From the NCBI GenBank assembly GCA_017883125.1, contig JADGOD010000162.1:1-13385 (forward strand): a stretch of DNA of 13,385 nucleotides. Direction: 5' to 3'. Both the position numbers and the translations under genes were made by a program. A model generated the notes under the pieces. The model saw only the letters and a program-made list of their open reading frames with translations, searched no databases and was not told where the DNA came from. Numbering within the stretch: the first letter of the stretch is position 1; each line of letters begins with the position of its first letter. The DNA comes from Acidimicrobiales bacterium. GTDB lineage: Bacteria; Actinomycetota; Acidimicrobiia; Acidimicrobiales; RAAP-2. This document shows, piece by piece, positions 7,703 through 13,385 of the stretch.

Positions 7703-8175
7703 CGCACCGAGAGGTCCGAGCAGCTCTCGCAGACCGACTCGGGGATGATGCCGACCTTCATCAGGAGGGCGAAGACCTTGCAGCCCAGGCAGATCCCGGC
7801 GAACGCCTCGAGCGAGGCGGCCACGGCCAGGAGGGCGATGACGCCCCGGGCGGGGCCCGCACCGGTGGAGTGGAAGAGCGCAATCGCGGTGGTCGAGAAG
7901 ACCACGCCGACCGCTTGCGCGAACCGCTTGGGGGGTCCCGGGGTCAGCTTGGGCTCCACGGGGAGGCGGGGGGTGATCACCCGGGTGGCCAGCTGGCCGA
8001 GGGGGCTCAGCTTCGGGCCGGTCAGGACCCGTGCCCAGAAGCCGTAGGCCAGGGGGATCAGGATCCAGCCCCATCCGGTGATCAGGAAGGCCACCGACAT
8101 GAGCACGACACCGCCGGCCACCGTGCGGGCGGCGTACTCATTGACCGGGTTCGGGAAGGAGAAGAGCTTGCGCAT
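7672..8175 (-). CDS. DUF4395 family membrane protein with paired CxxC motifs
   Basis: This 167-residue protein matches the DUF4395 pattern end to end. It has an N-terminal FPNPVNEYAARTVAGGVV, then GFWARVLTGPKLSPLGQLA, the GPPKRFAQAVGVVFS loop, and a C-terminal GICLGCKVF. Hydrophobic segments at about 18-48 and 88-126 suggest roughly four membrane passes. Cysteines occur as C129/C132 at the end of the last hydrophobic stretch and C149/C152 in the tail (CESC), arranged for a redox or metal-binding role. The family has no established function. From general memory, relatives tend to sit near thioredoxin or sulfurtransferase genes; that should be verified. It lies 69 nt downstream of the TauE/SafE gene on the same strand, which suits a sulfur or thiol link. 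Start ATG 8175 has TAAGGT 6 nt upstream. Confidence 0.88.
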   Translation of the reverse strand: MRKLFSFPNPVNEYAARTVAGGVVLMSVAFLITGWGWILIPLAYGFWARVLTGPKLSPLGQLATRVITPRLPVEPKLTPGPPKRFAQAVGVVFSTTAIALFHSTGAGPARGVIALLAVAASLEAFAGICLGCKVFALLMKVGIIPESVCESCSDLSVRYPSLSKTAS

Positions 8176-8181
8176 GCCAAT

Positions 8182-8187
8182 ACCTTA
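8182..8187 (-). promoter_or_regulatory. Candidate -10 box TAAGGT, leaderless start of the DUF4395 gene
   Basis: TAAGGT is followed by ATTGGC (6 nt) and ATG on the - strand. AAGG within it could instead act as a weak ribosome site at 7-nt spacing, so the assignment is ambiguous. Confidence 0.35.
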
Positions 8188-8244
8188 CCAACTCGATCGG
8201 CTTTGGAGGCAATCGCCTCGTTTCGCCCCGGCGACCAGGGAGTA

Positions 8245-9024
8245 TCAGCGGATCACGAGGCTGATGGTCGTCGCCGTCCCCACCACCACCACCACGGCGC
8301 GCAGCGCGGGGGGCGGCAGCCAGCGGGCCACGGAGGCCCCGGCCCACCCCCCGAAGAGGGTCCCGACCGCCAGGCACCCCGCCGCGGCCCACAGCACGTT
8401 GCCGCTGGTGATGAAGATCAGGGCCACCAGGGCCGAGAGCACGATCGAGAGCACGGTGCGCAGCCCGTTGATGCGCAGTAGCGACTCGGTCATGGTGATC
8501 CCGAAGACGGCCAGCATCATCACGCCCATCCCGGCGCCGAAGTAGCCGCCGTAGACGGCGATGGCCGCGGTGCCGACCTGGAGGAGCATCCGGCGCGTGG
8601 GATGGGTCTCGTGGAGCGAGGAGAGCGCGCGGACGAGCACCGGCTGGACGGCGAAGAGCACGGTGGCGAAGCCGACCAGCCACGGCACGATGGAGCGGAA
8701 GGACTCCGGAGAGGTGGTGAGCAGAAGGATCGCTCCGGCCGTGCCCCCGCACAGCGTGGCCGGCAGCAGCGAGCGAACCTTGGGCCACTGCCCGGCGAGC
8801 TCGGAGCGGAAGCCCGCCACCCCGCCGAGGTAGCTGGGCACGATGCCGACGGCCGAGGTGATGTTGGCGTTCAGCGCGGGCACCCCGAGGGCCAGCAGCG
8901 CGGGGAACGTCAGCAGGGTACCGCCGCCAGCAATGCCGTTGAAGACCCCCGCGGCCATACCGACCAGGACGAGGACGAGACCCTTCGGTCCGGTGAGCAC
9001 CAGGGCGGGAGCCGAATGGACCAT
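8245..9024 (-). CDS. TauE/SafE-family membrane permease (putative sulfite/organosulfonate-type exporter)
   Basis: This 259-residue integral membrane protein has the two-halved TauE/SafE layout. The first half carries GVFNGIAGGGTLLTFPALLALGVP and then NANITSAVGIVPSYLGGVAGF. The second half carries YGGYFGAGMGVMML, INGLRTVLSIVLSALVA and GTLFGGWAGASVARWL. About 7-8 hydrophobic segments are separated by short loops; the length is normal for the family. Characterised members move sulfite, sulfoacetate or similar small anions; the substrate here cannot be read from sequence. It is transcribed toward the DUF4395 gene and divergently from the Nudix gene across a 159-nt gap. Start ATG 9024 has no Shine-Dalgarno site but has TAGCAT 6 nt upstream, so it is probably leaderless. 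Confidence 0.92.
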   Translation of the reverse strand: MVHSAPALVLTGPKGLVLVLVGMAAGVFNGIAGGGTLLTFPALLALGVPALNANITSAVGIVPSYLGGVAGFRSELAGQWPKVRSLLPATLCGGTAGAILLLTTSPESFRSIVPWLVGFATVLFAVQPVLVRALSSLHETHPTRRMLLQVGTAAIAVYGGYFGAGMGVMMLAVFGITMTESLLRINGLRTVLSIVLSALVALIFITSGNVLWAAAGCLAVGTLFGGWAGASVARWLPPPALRAVVVVVGTATTISLVIR

Positions 9025-9030
9025 CGACCC

Positions 9031-9036
9031 ATGCTA
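9031..9036 (-). promoter_or_regulatory. Candidate -10 box TAGCAT, leaderless start of the TauE/SafE gene
   Basis: TAGCAT followed by GGGTCG (6 nt) and ATG. It is a full TANNNT match, with no ribosome site available as an alternative. The remaining divergent gap to 9183 shows no other clear element except the Nudix -10 candidate. Confidence 0.45.
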
Positions 9037-9170
9037 CGTAGAAGTGCTCGATGGCTCGGAGGTCTAGTCTCAGAGGGACGCAGAGACGCTCGTCACGATC
9101 CAGGATTGGAGCTCGGTGGTCACGCAGGAGAGTTGTGCGCAGGCTCCACCAGTTCGGCGAGGTGAGCAGT

Positions 9171-9176
9171 TAGCGT
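9171..9176 (+). promoter_or_regulatory. Candidate -10 box TAGCGT, leaderless start of the Nudix gene
   Basis: TAGCGT followed by 7 nt (CCGTTGG) and the GTG at 9184. The only Shine-Dalgarno-like stretch (gaggtgag, 9159-9166) is too far upstream, so the box favours GTG 9184 as start over ATG 9205 or ATG 9238. Confidence 0.4.
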
Positions 9177-9183
9177 CCGTTGG

Positions 9184-9645
9184 GTGCGAACGGCCTTCCG
9201 ACCGATGATCGAGCCCGAGAACCCGCCCCACGATCTGATGCGCGCCGCCGGCGGCGTGATCTGCCAGACCACGGCGAAGGGCTCCTTCGAGGTCGCCGTC
9301 GTCCACCGCCCCCACCGCGAGGACTGGTCGTTCCCCAAGGGCAAGCTCGACCGGGGCGAGTCGTTCGAGCAGTGCGCCCTCCGAGAGGTGCTCGAGGAGA
9401 CGGGGTTCACCTGTCAGCTCGAGGAGTTCGTCGGGGTCACCGAGTACGTCCACCGCAAGGGCCGCCCGAAGATCGTCGCCTACTGGCTGATGTCGGTGGT
9501 CTCGGGCACGTTCACCGTGAACCCCGAGGCCGACGAGATCCAGTGGGTCAGCATCGGCGAGGCCGGAGAGCTCGTGACCTACGACCGCGACCGCGAGCTG
9601 CTCGAGCTCGTGGCGATCGCCGCCGGGTCCTCCAGCGCCGCCTGA
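9184..9645 (+). CDS. Nudix hydrolase, MutT-like
   Basis: This 153-residue hydrolase of nucleoside-diphosphate-linked substrates carries a complete Nudix box from G53: GKLDRGE, seven residues, then REVLEETGF, matching GX5EX7REUXEEXGU, with the metal-binding glutamates present. The preceding WSFPKGK and the RAAGGVI opening resemble actinobacterial MutT1-type enzymes that clean oxidised or diphosphate nucleotides. The histidine-phosphatase domain found in MutT1 is absent, so only the Nudix half is present. The substrate is not determined. The start is GTG 9184, supported by a TAGCGT box 7 nt upstream; ATG 9205 or 9238 would also leave the fold intact. It converges on the HAD gene with a 4-nt gap. 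Confidence 0.92.
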   Translation: MRTAFRPMIEPENPPHDLMRAAGGVICQTTAKGSFEVAVVHRPHREDWSFPKGKLDRGESFEQCALREVLEETGFTCQLEEFVGVTEYVHRKGRPKIVAYWLMSVVSGTFTVNPEADEIQWVSIGEAGELVTYDRDRELLELVAIAAGSSSAA

Positions 9646-9649
9646 TCGC

Positions 9650-10429
9650 TCAGAGCTCGCCGATGAGCTCGGCCACCGAGCCGACCACCCGTGAGGGGCG
9701 ATAGGGGAACTTCTCGATGTCCTCCTCGGTCGTCACCCCGGAGAGGACCAGGATGGTCGAGAGACCCGCTTCGATGCCGGCGATGACGTCGGTGTCCATC
9801 CGGTCCCCGATCATCACCGTGGACGTGGCGTGCGCCCCGAGCGTGTTGAGCCCCTCGCGCATCATGAGCGGGTTGGGCTTGCCCACGAAGTAGGGGCTGA
9901 TCCCCGTGGCGCGCTGGATCATGGCGGCCACCGCGCCGCACGCGGGCACCGGGCCCTGGAGCGAGGGACCCGTCGGGTCCGGGTTGGTGGCCAAGAAGCG
10001 GCTTCCTGCCTCGATGAGACGCACCGCGGTGGTGATCTGGTCGAAGGAGTAGTTCCTCGTCTCCCCCAGGATCACGTAGTCGGGAGCACGGTTGGTCAAC
10101 GTGTAGCCCACGTCGTGGAGCGCGGTGGTCAGGCCCGCCTCTCCGATGACGAACGCTGAGCCGCCGGGGCGCTGGGTCTCGACGAACTTCGCCGTGGCCA
10201 GTGCGGACGTCCACAGCTGGGTCTCGGGGACGTCGAGGCCCATGGCGGCCAATCGGGCGCAGAGATCCCGGGGGGTGAACATCGAGTTGTTCGTCAGGAT
10301 CAAGAAGGCCCGGCCGGACGCCTCGAGTCTCTTGAGGAACGTGTCGGCCCCGGGGATGAGGGTCCCCTCCCGCACGAAGACCCCGTCGAGGTCACAGAGC
10401 CAGCTCTCCGCAGTGGCGATCTCAGTCAT
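9650..10429 (-). CDS. HAD-superfamily phosphatase, NagD-like (subfamily IIA)
   Basis: This 259-residue cytosolic phosphatase has all four HAD motifs: CDLDG with nucleophile D13 and acid/base D15, LTNNS (T46), GKPNP with K184, and GDRMDTD (D209, D214). The NagD-type cap lies between motifs 2 and 3. The length is typical of subfamily IIA (NagD, AraL, phosphoglycolate and p-nitrophenyl phosphatases). These enzymes dephosphorylate sugar phosphates or remove damaged metabolites; the particular substrate is not evident. It lies 97 nt downstream of purU on the same strand, separated by strong hairpins, so it probably has its own promoter. ATG 10429 has CATACT 6 nt upstream (TANNNT except the first base) and no good ribosome site. 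Confidence 0.92.
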   Translation of the reverse strand: MTEIATAESWLCDLDGVFVREGTLIPGADTFLKRLEASGRAFLILTNNSMFTPRDLCARLAAMGLDVPETQLWTSALATAKFVETQRPGGSAFVIGEAGLTTALHDVGYTLTNRAPDYVILGETRNYSFDQITTAVRLIEAGSRFLATNPDPTGPSLQGPVPACGAVAAMIQRATGISPYFVGKPNPLMMREGLNTLGAHATSTVMIGDRMDTDVIAGIEAGLSTILVLSGVTTEEDIEKFPYRPSRVVGSVAELIGEL

Positions 10430-10435
10430 GGTCCA

Positions 10436-10441
10436 AGTATG
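10436..10441 (-). promoter_or_regulatory. Candidate -10 box CATACT, leaderless start of the HAD gene
   Basis: CATACT is followed by TGGACC (6 nt) and ATG. It deviates from TANNNT at the first base only, and its spacing equals that at the TauE, DUF4395 and coiled-coil genes. Confidence 0.3.
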
Positions 10442-10453
10442 CCCGTTCGAGGG

Positions 10454-10483
10454 GATCCGCAGCGTCGGGAAGGACGGCGGATC
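10454..10483 (-). terminator. Strong hairpin between purU and the HAD gene
   Basis: On the - strand GATCCGC-CGTC, loop CTTCCC, GACG-(CT)-GCGGATC: 11 base pairs with a 2-nt bulge. No T-run follows, so it would be a non-canonical terminator of purU. It ends 12 nt upstream of the HAD -10 box, where a -35 or regulator site would lie, so a regulatory role is also possible. Confidence 0.45.
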
Positions 10484-10487
10484 TCTG

Positions 10488-10509
10488 CGCCCGGCGCTCT
10501 GGGTGCGCC
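10488..10509 (-). terminator. GC-rich hairpin just after purU
   Basis: On the - strand GCGC-(A)-CCC, an 8-nt loop, then GGGCGC, beginning 17 nt past the purU stop. The stem is GC-rich with no T-run. It may act together with the hairpin at 10454-10483. Confidence 0.3.
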
Positions 10510-10526
10510 CCCCCGAGGGAGCCGGA

Positions 10527-11387
<861 letters not shown>

Positions 11388-11394
11388 GTGGAGC

Positions 11395-11400
11395 ACCGTA
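11395..11400 (-). promoter_or_regulatory. Candidate -10 box TACGGT deciding the purU start
   Basis: TACGGT is followed by GCTCCAC (7 nt) and the GTG at 11387. If it is the -10 box, the GTG at 11396 cannot be translated because it lies within the promoter. Confidence 0.35.
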
Positions 11401-11430
11401 GGCGATGACGGCGACCGAGAGGGGAACGGA

Positions 11431-11445
11431 GGAGCGGATCGCTCC
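11431..11445 (-). terminator. Hairpin 3 nt after the lipoprotein stop
   Basis: GGAGCG-GAT-CGCTCC forms a perfect 6-bp stem with a 3-nt loop, placed directly after the stop codon on the - strand. There is no T-run. It is a plausible actinobacterial-type terminator or mRNA 3' stabiliser. Confidence 0.4.
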
Positions 11446-11448
11446 CGC

Positions 11449-11889
11449 TCAGCCGTGACCGATCTTCACGGTGGTCAGGTAGGAGCCGTTCGATCCCGTG
11501 CACCGCATGGCCTCGCCGCAGACGAAGCGGTGTGCGGTGATGACCGAGGTGCCGGCCTTGACCGCGTGGAACGTCGCGGTGATCGTCCCGCACGTCGAGC
11601 CGACCACGGCGCTCGAGCACTCCGCCCCGACGGCGATCCGAGGGGTCCCGACGGCGACGAGCACGTCGGTGGAGGGGGCGTCGAACTGCCACGAGGTGCC
11701 CTCGAGGGTGACCACCACGAGATCCCCGGTGGGAGCGTGGACGACCGAGCCGTTCTCCTCACCGGTGAGGTGGATCGTCGGCGCCACCTGCGAGGTGCTC
11801 GTCGGGGTGCCCAGCGGGGCGCCGGCGCAGCCGGCGGCGAGCAGAGCGATCGCACAGGCGGCGACGAGGGGGATCCGGGATCGGGTCAC
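11449..11889 (-). CDS. Small lipoprotein, possibly Ig-like/inhibitor-like fold
   Basis: I do not recognise a firm family in this exported lipoprotein of 146 residues. The N-terminus has Arg residues, a hydrophobic run and the lipobox LLAAGC, with lipidation expected at C21. The mature part begins with a Ser/Thr/Pro linker. A beta-rich domain of about 100 residues follows, with four Cys (ECSS...STCG and VCGE...MRCT) able to form two disulfides. The layout (a LVVVTL strand, a Trp, AVKAGTSVITA, then a final strand) is reminiscent of chagasin/I42-type or other Ig-like domains, but this is weak. The start is GTG 11889, or GTG 11898 three codons upstream; neither has a ribosome site. A candidate upstream ORF ends in a GTGA overlap with GTG 11889, which would supply ribosomes by coupling. 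It is followed by a hairpin and then purU. Confidence 0.78.
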   Translation of the reverse strand: MTRSRIPLVAACAIALLAAGCAGAPLGTPTSTSQVAPTIHLTGEENGSVVHAPTGDLVVVTLEGTSWQFDAPSTDVLVAVGTPRIAVGAECSSAVVGSTCGTITATFHAVKAGTSVITAHRFVCGEAMRCTGSNGSYLTTVKIGHG

Positions 11890-11927
11890 GGGGCCCACGC
11901 GCGCAGTGATCGAGAAGTCGGCCTCAC
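11886..11927 (-). CDS. Candidate 13-codon leaderless upstream ORF
   Basis: GTG at 11927 sits exactly 6 nt after TACACT and opens a 13-codon frame (VRPTSRSLRAWAP). Its TGA stop overlaps the lipoprotein start GTG 11889 as GTGA. This arrangement fits a leaderless small ORF translationally coupled to a gene that has no ribosome site of its own. The peptide is Arg-rich, with no obvious attenuator codon run. It could be chance. Confidence 0.3.
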   Translation of the reverse strand: MRPTSRSLRAWAP

Positions 11928-11938
11928 ACTCCGAGTGT
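11926..11938. promoter_or_regulatory. Palindrome overlapping the lipoprotein -10 box
   Basis: ACACTC-C-GAGTGT is a perfect 6-bp inverted repeat with a 1-nt centre. It covers most of TACACT (11934-11939, - strand) and the presumed start of transcription, the typical position of a repressor operator. A weak -35 candidate (CTGTCG) lies 18 nt upstream of the -10 box. Confidence 0.35.
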
Positions 11939-11939
11939 A
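11934..11939 (-). promoter_or_regulatory. Candidate -10 box TACACT of the lipoprotein gene
   Basis: TACACT is a good TANNNT box 18 nt downstream of CTGTCG. Transcription would start near 11927, at the GTG of the small upstream ORF. Confidence 0.45.
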
Positions 11940-11976
11940 ATTGGAGTCGCCGAGAGCCGACAGGGCGGGGCTCGGA

Positions 11977-11992
11977 GCGGTGGCGCCACCGC
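11977..11992 (-). terminator. Perfect 16-nt palindrome after the MFS gene
   Basis: GCGGTGGCGCCACCGC is a perfect palindrome that folds to a 6-bp stem with a 4-nt loop, 8 nt past the transporter stop codon. There is no T-run. Its position suits termination ahead of the lipoprotein promoter. Confidence 0.45.
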
Positions 11993-12000
11993 CGGGTCGC

Positions 12001-13385
12001 TCACGAGGTGGTCAGTGCGGCCACGCTCTCGCCGCCGGGGTGGTGAGCCTTGGGGCCGTGGATGGACTCGACGTAGATGAACCGGCCCCCGCGCAGTGAC
12101 GAGGCGAACGTTGCGATCAGGCAGCACACCACGGCGAAGTCACACGACAGCCGCAAGCCGTTGCGGAAGGCTCCCGAGATGATGGAGGGGAAGAAGCCCC
12201 GGCTGATCACGGTGGCCCGGGCGGCGGGGGTGAGCCCGCCCAGGACGTGGGCCCCCAAGAGGTGCTGGAGGGGGTTGTAGCCGAGGAGGGCGGCGAAGAG
12301 CGTCGAGACCGGTGGCAGGCCTGCGGCGCGGACGGCCGGTGCGGCCGGGACCCCCTGGCTGATGAGACCCGAGCTCAGCTCGGCATGGAGCCCCGAGCTG
12401 ATCCCGATGATCATGAGCGTGAAGAAGACCCCGATCGAGATGACCTGGCCCCCGTTCATGAAGGTGGAGTTCATCCCCGAGCCGACCCCGCGGTGCTGGG
12501 GGGGCAGGGCGTTCATCACGCCGGTCCGGTTGGGTGCCGAGAAGATCCCCGTGAAGAAGGCGTTGAAGAAGAGCACCACCGCGAAGCTCCAGTAGTCGAA
12601 GTTCACGGGCATCATCTCGAGCAGCACGAAGGTCAGCGCCGCGCCCAGCATGCCGGCCACGGTGAAGGGGCGGGGACCGTAGCGGTCCGAGAGGATCCCC
12701 GCGACCGGGGCCGAGCAGATGAACCCGAGGGTGAGCGGGAGTATGGCGACGCCCGCCCACAGAGGGGTCTGGGCGAAGTCGTAGCCGTGGAGCGGGAGCC
12801 AGACCCCCTGGAGCCAGATCACCAGCACGAACATCAGCCCGCCGCGCGCCATGGACGCGAACAGCGTCGAGATGCTCCCGGCGCTGAACGCCCGGATCTT
12901 GAAGAGGGTGAGGTGGAACATCGGGTCGTCCGAGCGGCTCTCGATGAATCCGAAGGCGATCAGCAGGACCACCCCGGCGGTGAGCGTGCAGATCACCAGG
13001 GGGCTGGTCCAGCCCATGGTGTGGCCGCCGTAGGGCTGGATGCCGTAGGTGACGCCCACCATGATCGACACGAGGCCCAGAGCGAAGGTGATGTTCCCGG
13101 GCCAGTCGATCTTGCGGTCGACGGTGAAGGGGAGTTCGCGCAGGTTGACGTACGACCAGAGTGTCCCGGCCAGGCCGATCGGGACCGCGACCAGGAAGAT
13201 GAGGCGCCAGTTGATGGGCGCCAGGAGGCCGCCCAGGACGAGGCCGACGAACGATCCGGTCATCCCGGAGATCTGGTTGACCCCGACAGCCATCCCCCGC
13301 TGGTGCTCGGGGAAGGCGTCGATGAGGATGGCGGAGGAGTTGGCGATGAGGAAGGCGGCACCGACCGCCTGGAAGAGCCGCATGA
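12001..13385 (-). CDS. MFS transporter, DHA2 (14-TMS, EmrB/QacA-like), 5' end outside window
   Basis: Proton-driven multidrug-type exporter in the inner membrane. The visible 461 residues begin inside the protein at RLFQAVGAAFLIANSS, equivalent to the RxxQGxGaa segment after membrane helices 1-3; the Met just before it is therefore an internal residue. The motif C-like GSFVGLVLGGLLAP follows, then the ELPFTVDRKIDWPG linker typical of DHA2 proteins. A second-half motif A (GILSDRYGPRPFTVAG) and the PPQHRGVGSGMNSTFMNGGQ segment come next. A non-cytosolic loop rich in Ala/Pro (about 355-400 of the visible part) precedes the last helix. The tail GGRFIYVESIHGPKAHHPGG is short and cytosolic. No regulator gene is visible because the 5' side is cut off, and the substrate cannot be assigned. 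Confidence 0.92.
   Translation of the reverse strand, partial: MRLFQAVGAAFLIANSSAILIDAFPEHQRGMAVGVNQISGMTGSFVGLVLGGLLAPINWRLIFLVAVPIGLAGTLWSYVNLRELPFTVDRKIDWPGNITFALGLVSIMVGVTYGIQPYGGHTMGWTSPLVICTLTAGVVLLIAFGFIESRSDDPMFHLTLFKIRAFSAGSISTLFASMARGGLMFVLVIWLQGVWLPLHGYDFAQTPLWAGVAILPLTLGFICSAPVAGILSDRYGPRPFTVAGMLGAALTFVLLEMMPVNFDYWSFAVVLFFNAFFTGIFSAPNRTGVMNALPPQHRGVGSGMNSTFMNGGQVISIGVFFTLMIIGISSGLHAELSSGLISQGVPAAPAVRAAGLPPVSTLFAALLGYNPLQHLLGAHVLGGLTPAARATVISRGFFPSIISGAFRNGLRLSCDFAVVCCLIATFASSLRGGRFIYVESIHGPKAHHPGGESVAALTTS

Noticed and set aside
8206..8219. GAGGC-AATC-GCCTC hairpin between the TauE and DUF4395 genes
   Set aside because: The 5-bp stem is too weak, and without a T-run, to call a terminator; it may be chance.
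9653..9670. GAGCTC-N6-GAGCTC inverted repeat near the Nudix/HAD convergence
   Set aside because: It lies within the HAD coding region, has no T-run, and GAGCTC recurs throughout this sequence as Glu-Leu codons.

Overview
The window is high-GC DNA (roughly 70% by eye) with dense single-copy genes and mostly short gaps. The protein families (Lhr helicase, DUF4395, TauE/SafE, MutT-like Nudix, NagD-like HAD, PurU, DHA2 transporter) and the many start codons with no Shine-Dalgarno but a TANNNT box 6-7 nt upstream point to an actinomycetote. A deep lineage such as Acidimicrobiia is my guess, not something the sequence proves. Both ends cut through genes: lhr lacks its 5' end on the left, and an MFS transporter lacks its 5' end on the right.

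Layout, left to right: (1) lhr, an Lhr-type ATP-dependent helicase on the + strand (2-4042), ends 1 nt from a convergent small acidic coiled-coil protein on the - strand (4044-4370). (2) The largest accessory-looking gene (4404-6860, -) encodes a secreted protein with four bulb-type (mannose-binding-type) lectin domains, a Thr/Pro linker and a C-terminal domain of about 260 residues that looks like a glycoside-hydrolase-type barrel. (3) A 215-nt gap holds its candidate promoter, followed by a truncated and divergent LamB/YcsF (5-oxoprolinase subunit A-like) remnant on + (7076-7702). (4) On -, a TauE/SafE permease is followed by a DUF4395 membrane protein with two CxxC pairs; together they may form a small sulfur/thiol-related unit. 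(5) A Nudix hydrolase (+) converges on a NagD-like HAD phosphatase (-). (6) Further right, all on -, lie purU, a small lipoprotein gene and the MFS transporter, with GC-rich hairpins after purU, the lipoprotein gene and the transporter.

Most of the window is housekeeping or metabolic: nucleic-acid repair (Lhr), nucleotide or metabolite clean-up (Nudix, HAD), one-carbon/purine metabolism (PurU), and membrane export (TauE, MFS). I did not find a defence island, CRISPR array, IS element, integrase, tRNA or rRNA. The observations I would follow up are the multi-lectin secreted protein with its unassigned C-terminal domain, the repeated leaderless-promoter signature, a possible 13-codon leaderless upstream ORF overlapping the lipoprotein start as GTGA, and the decaying LamB/YcsF gene.
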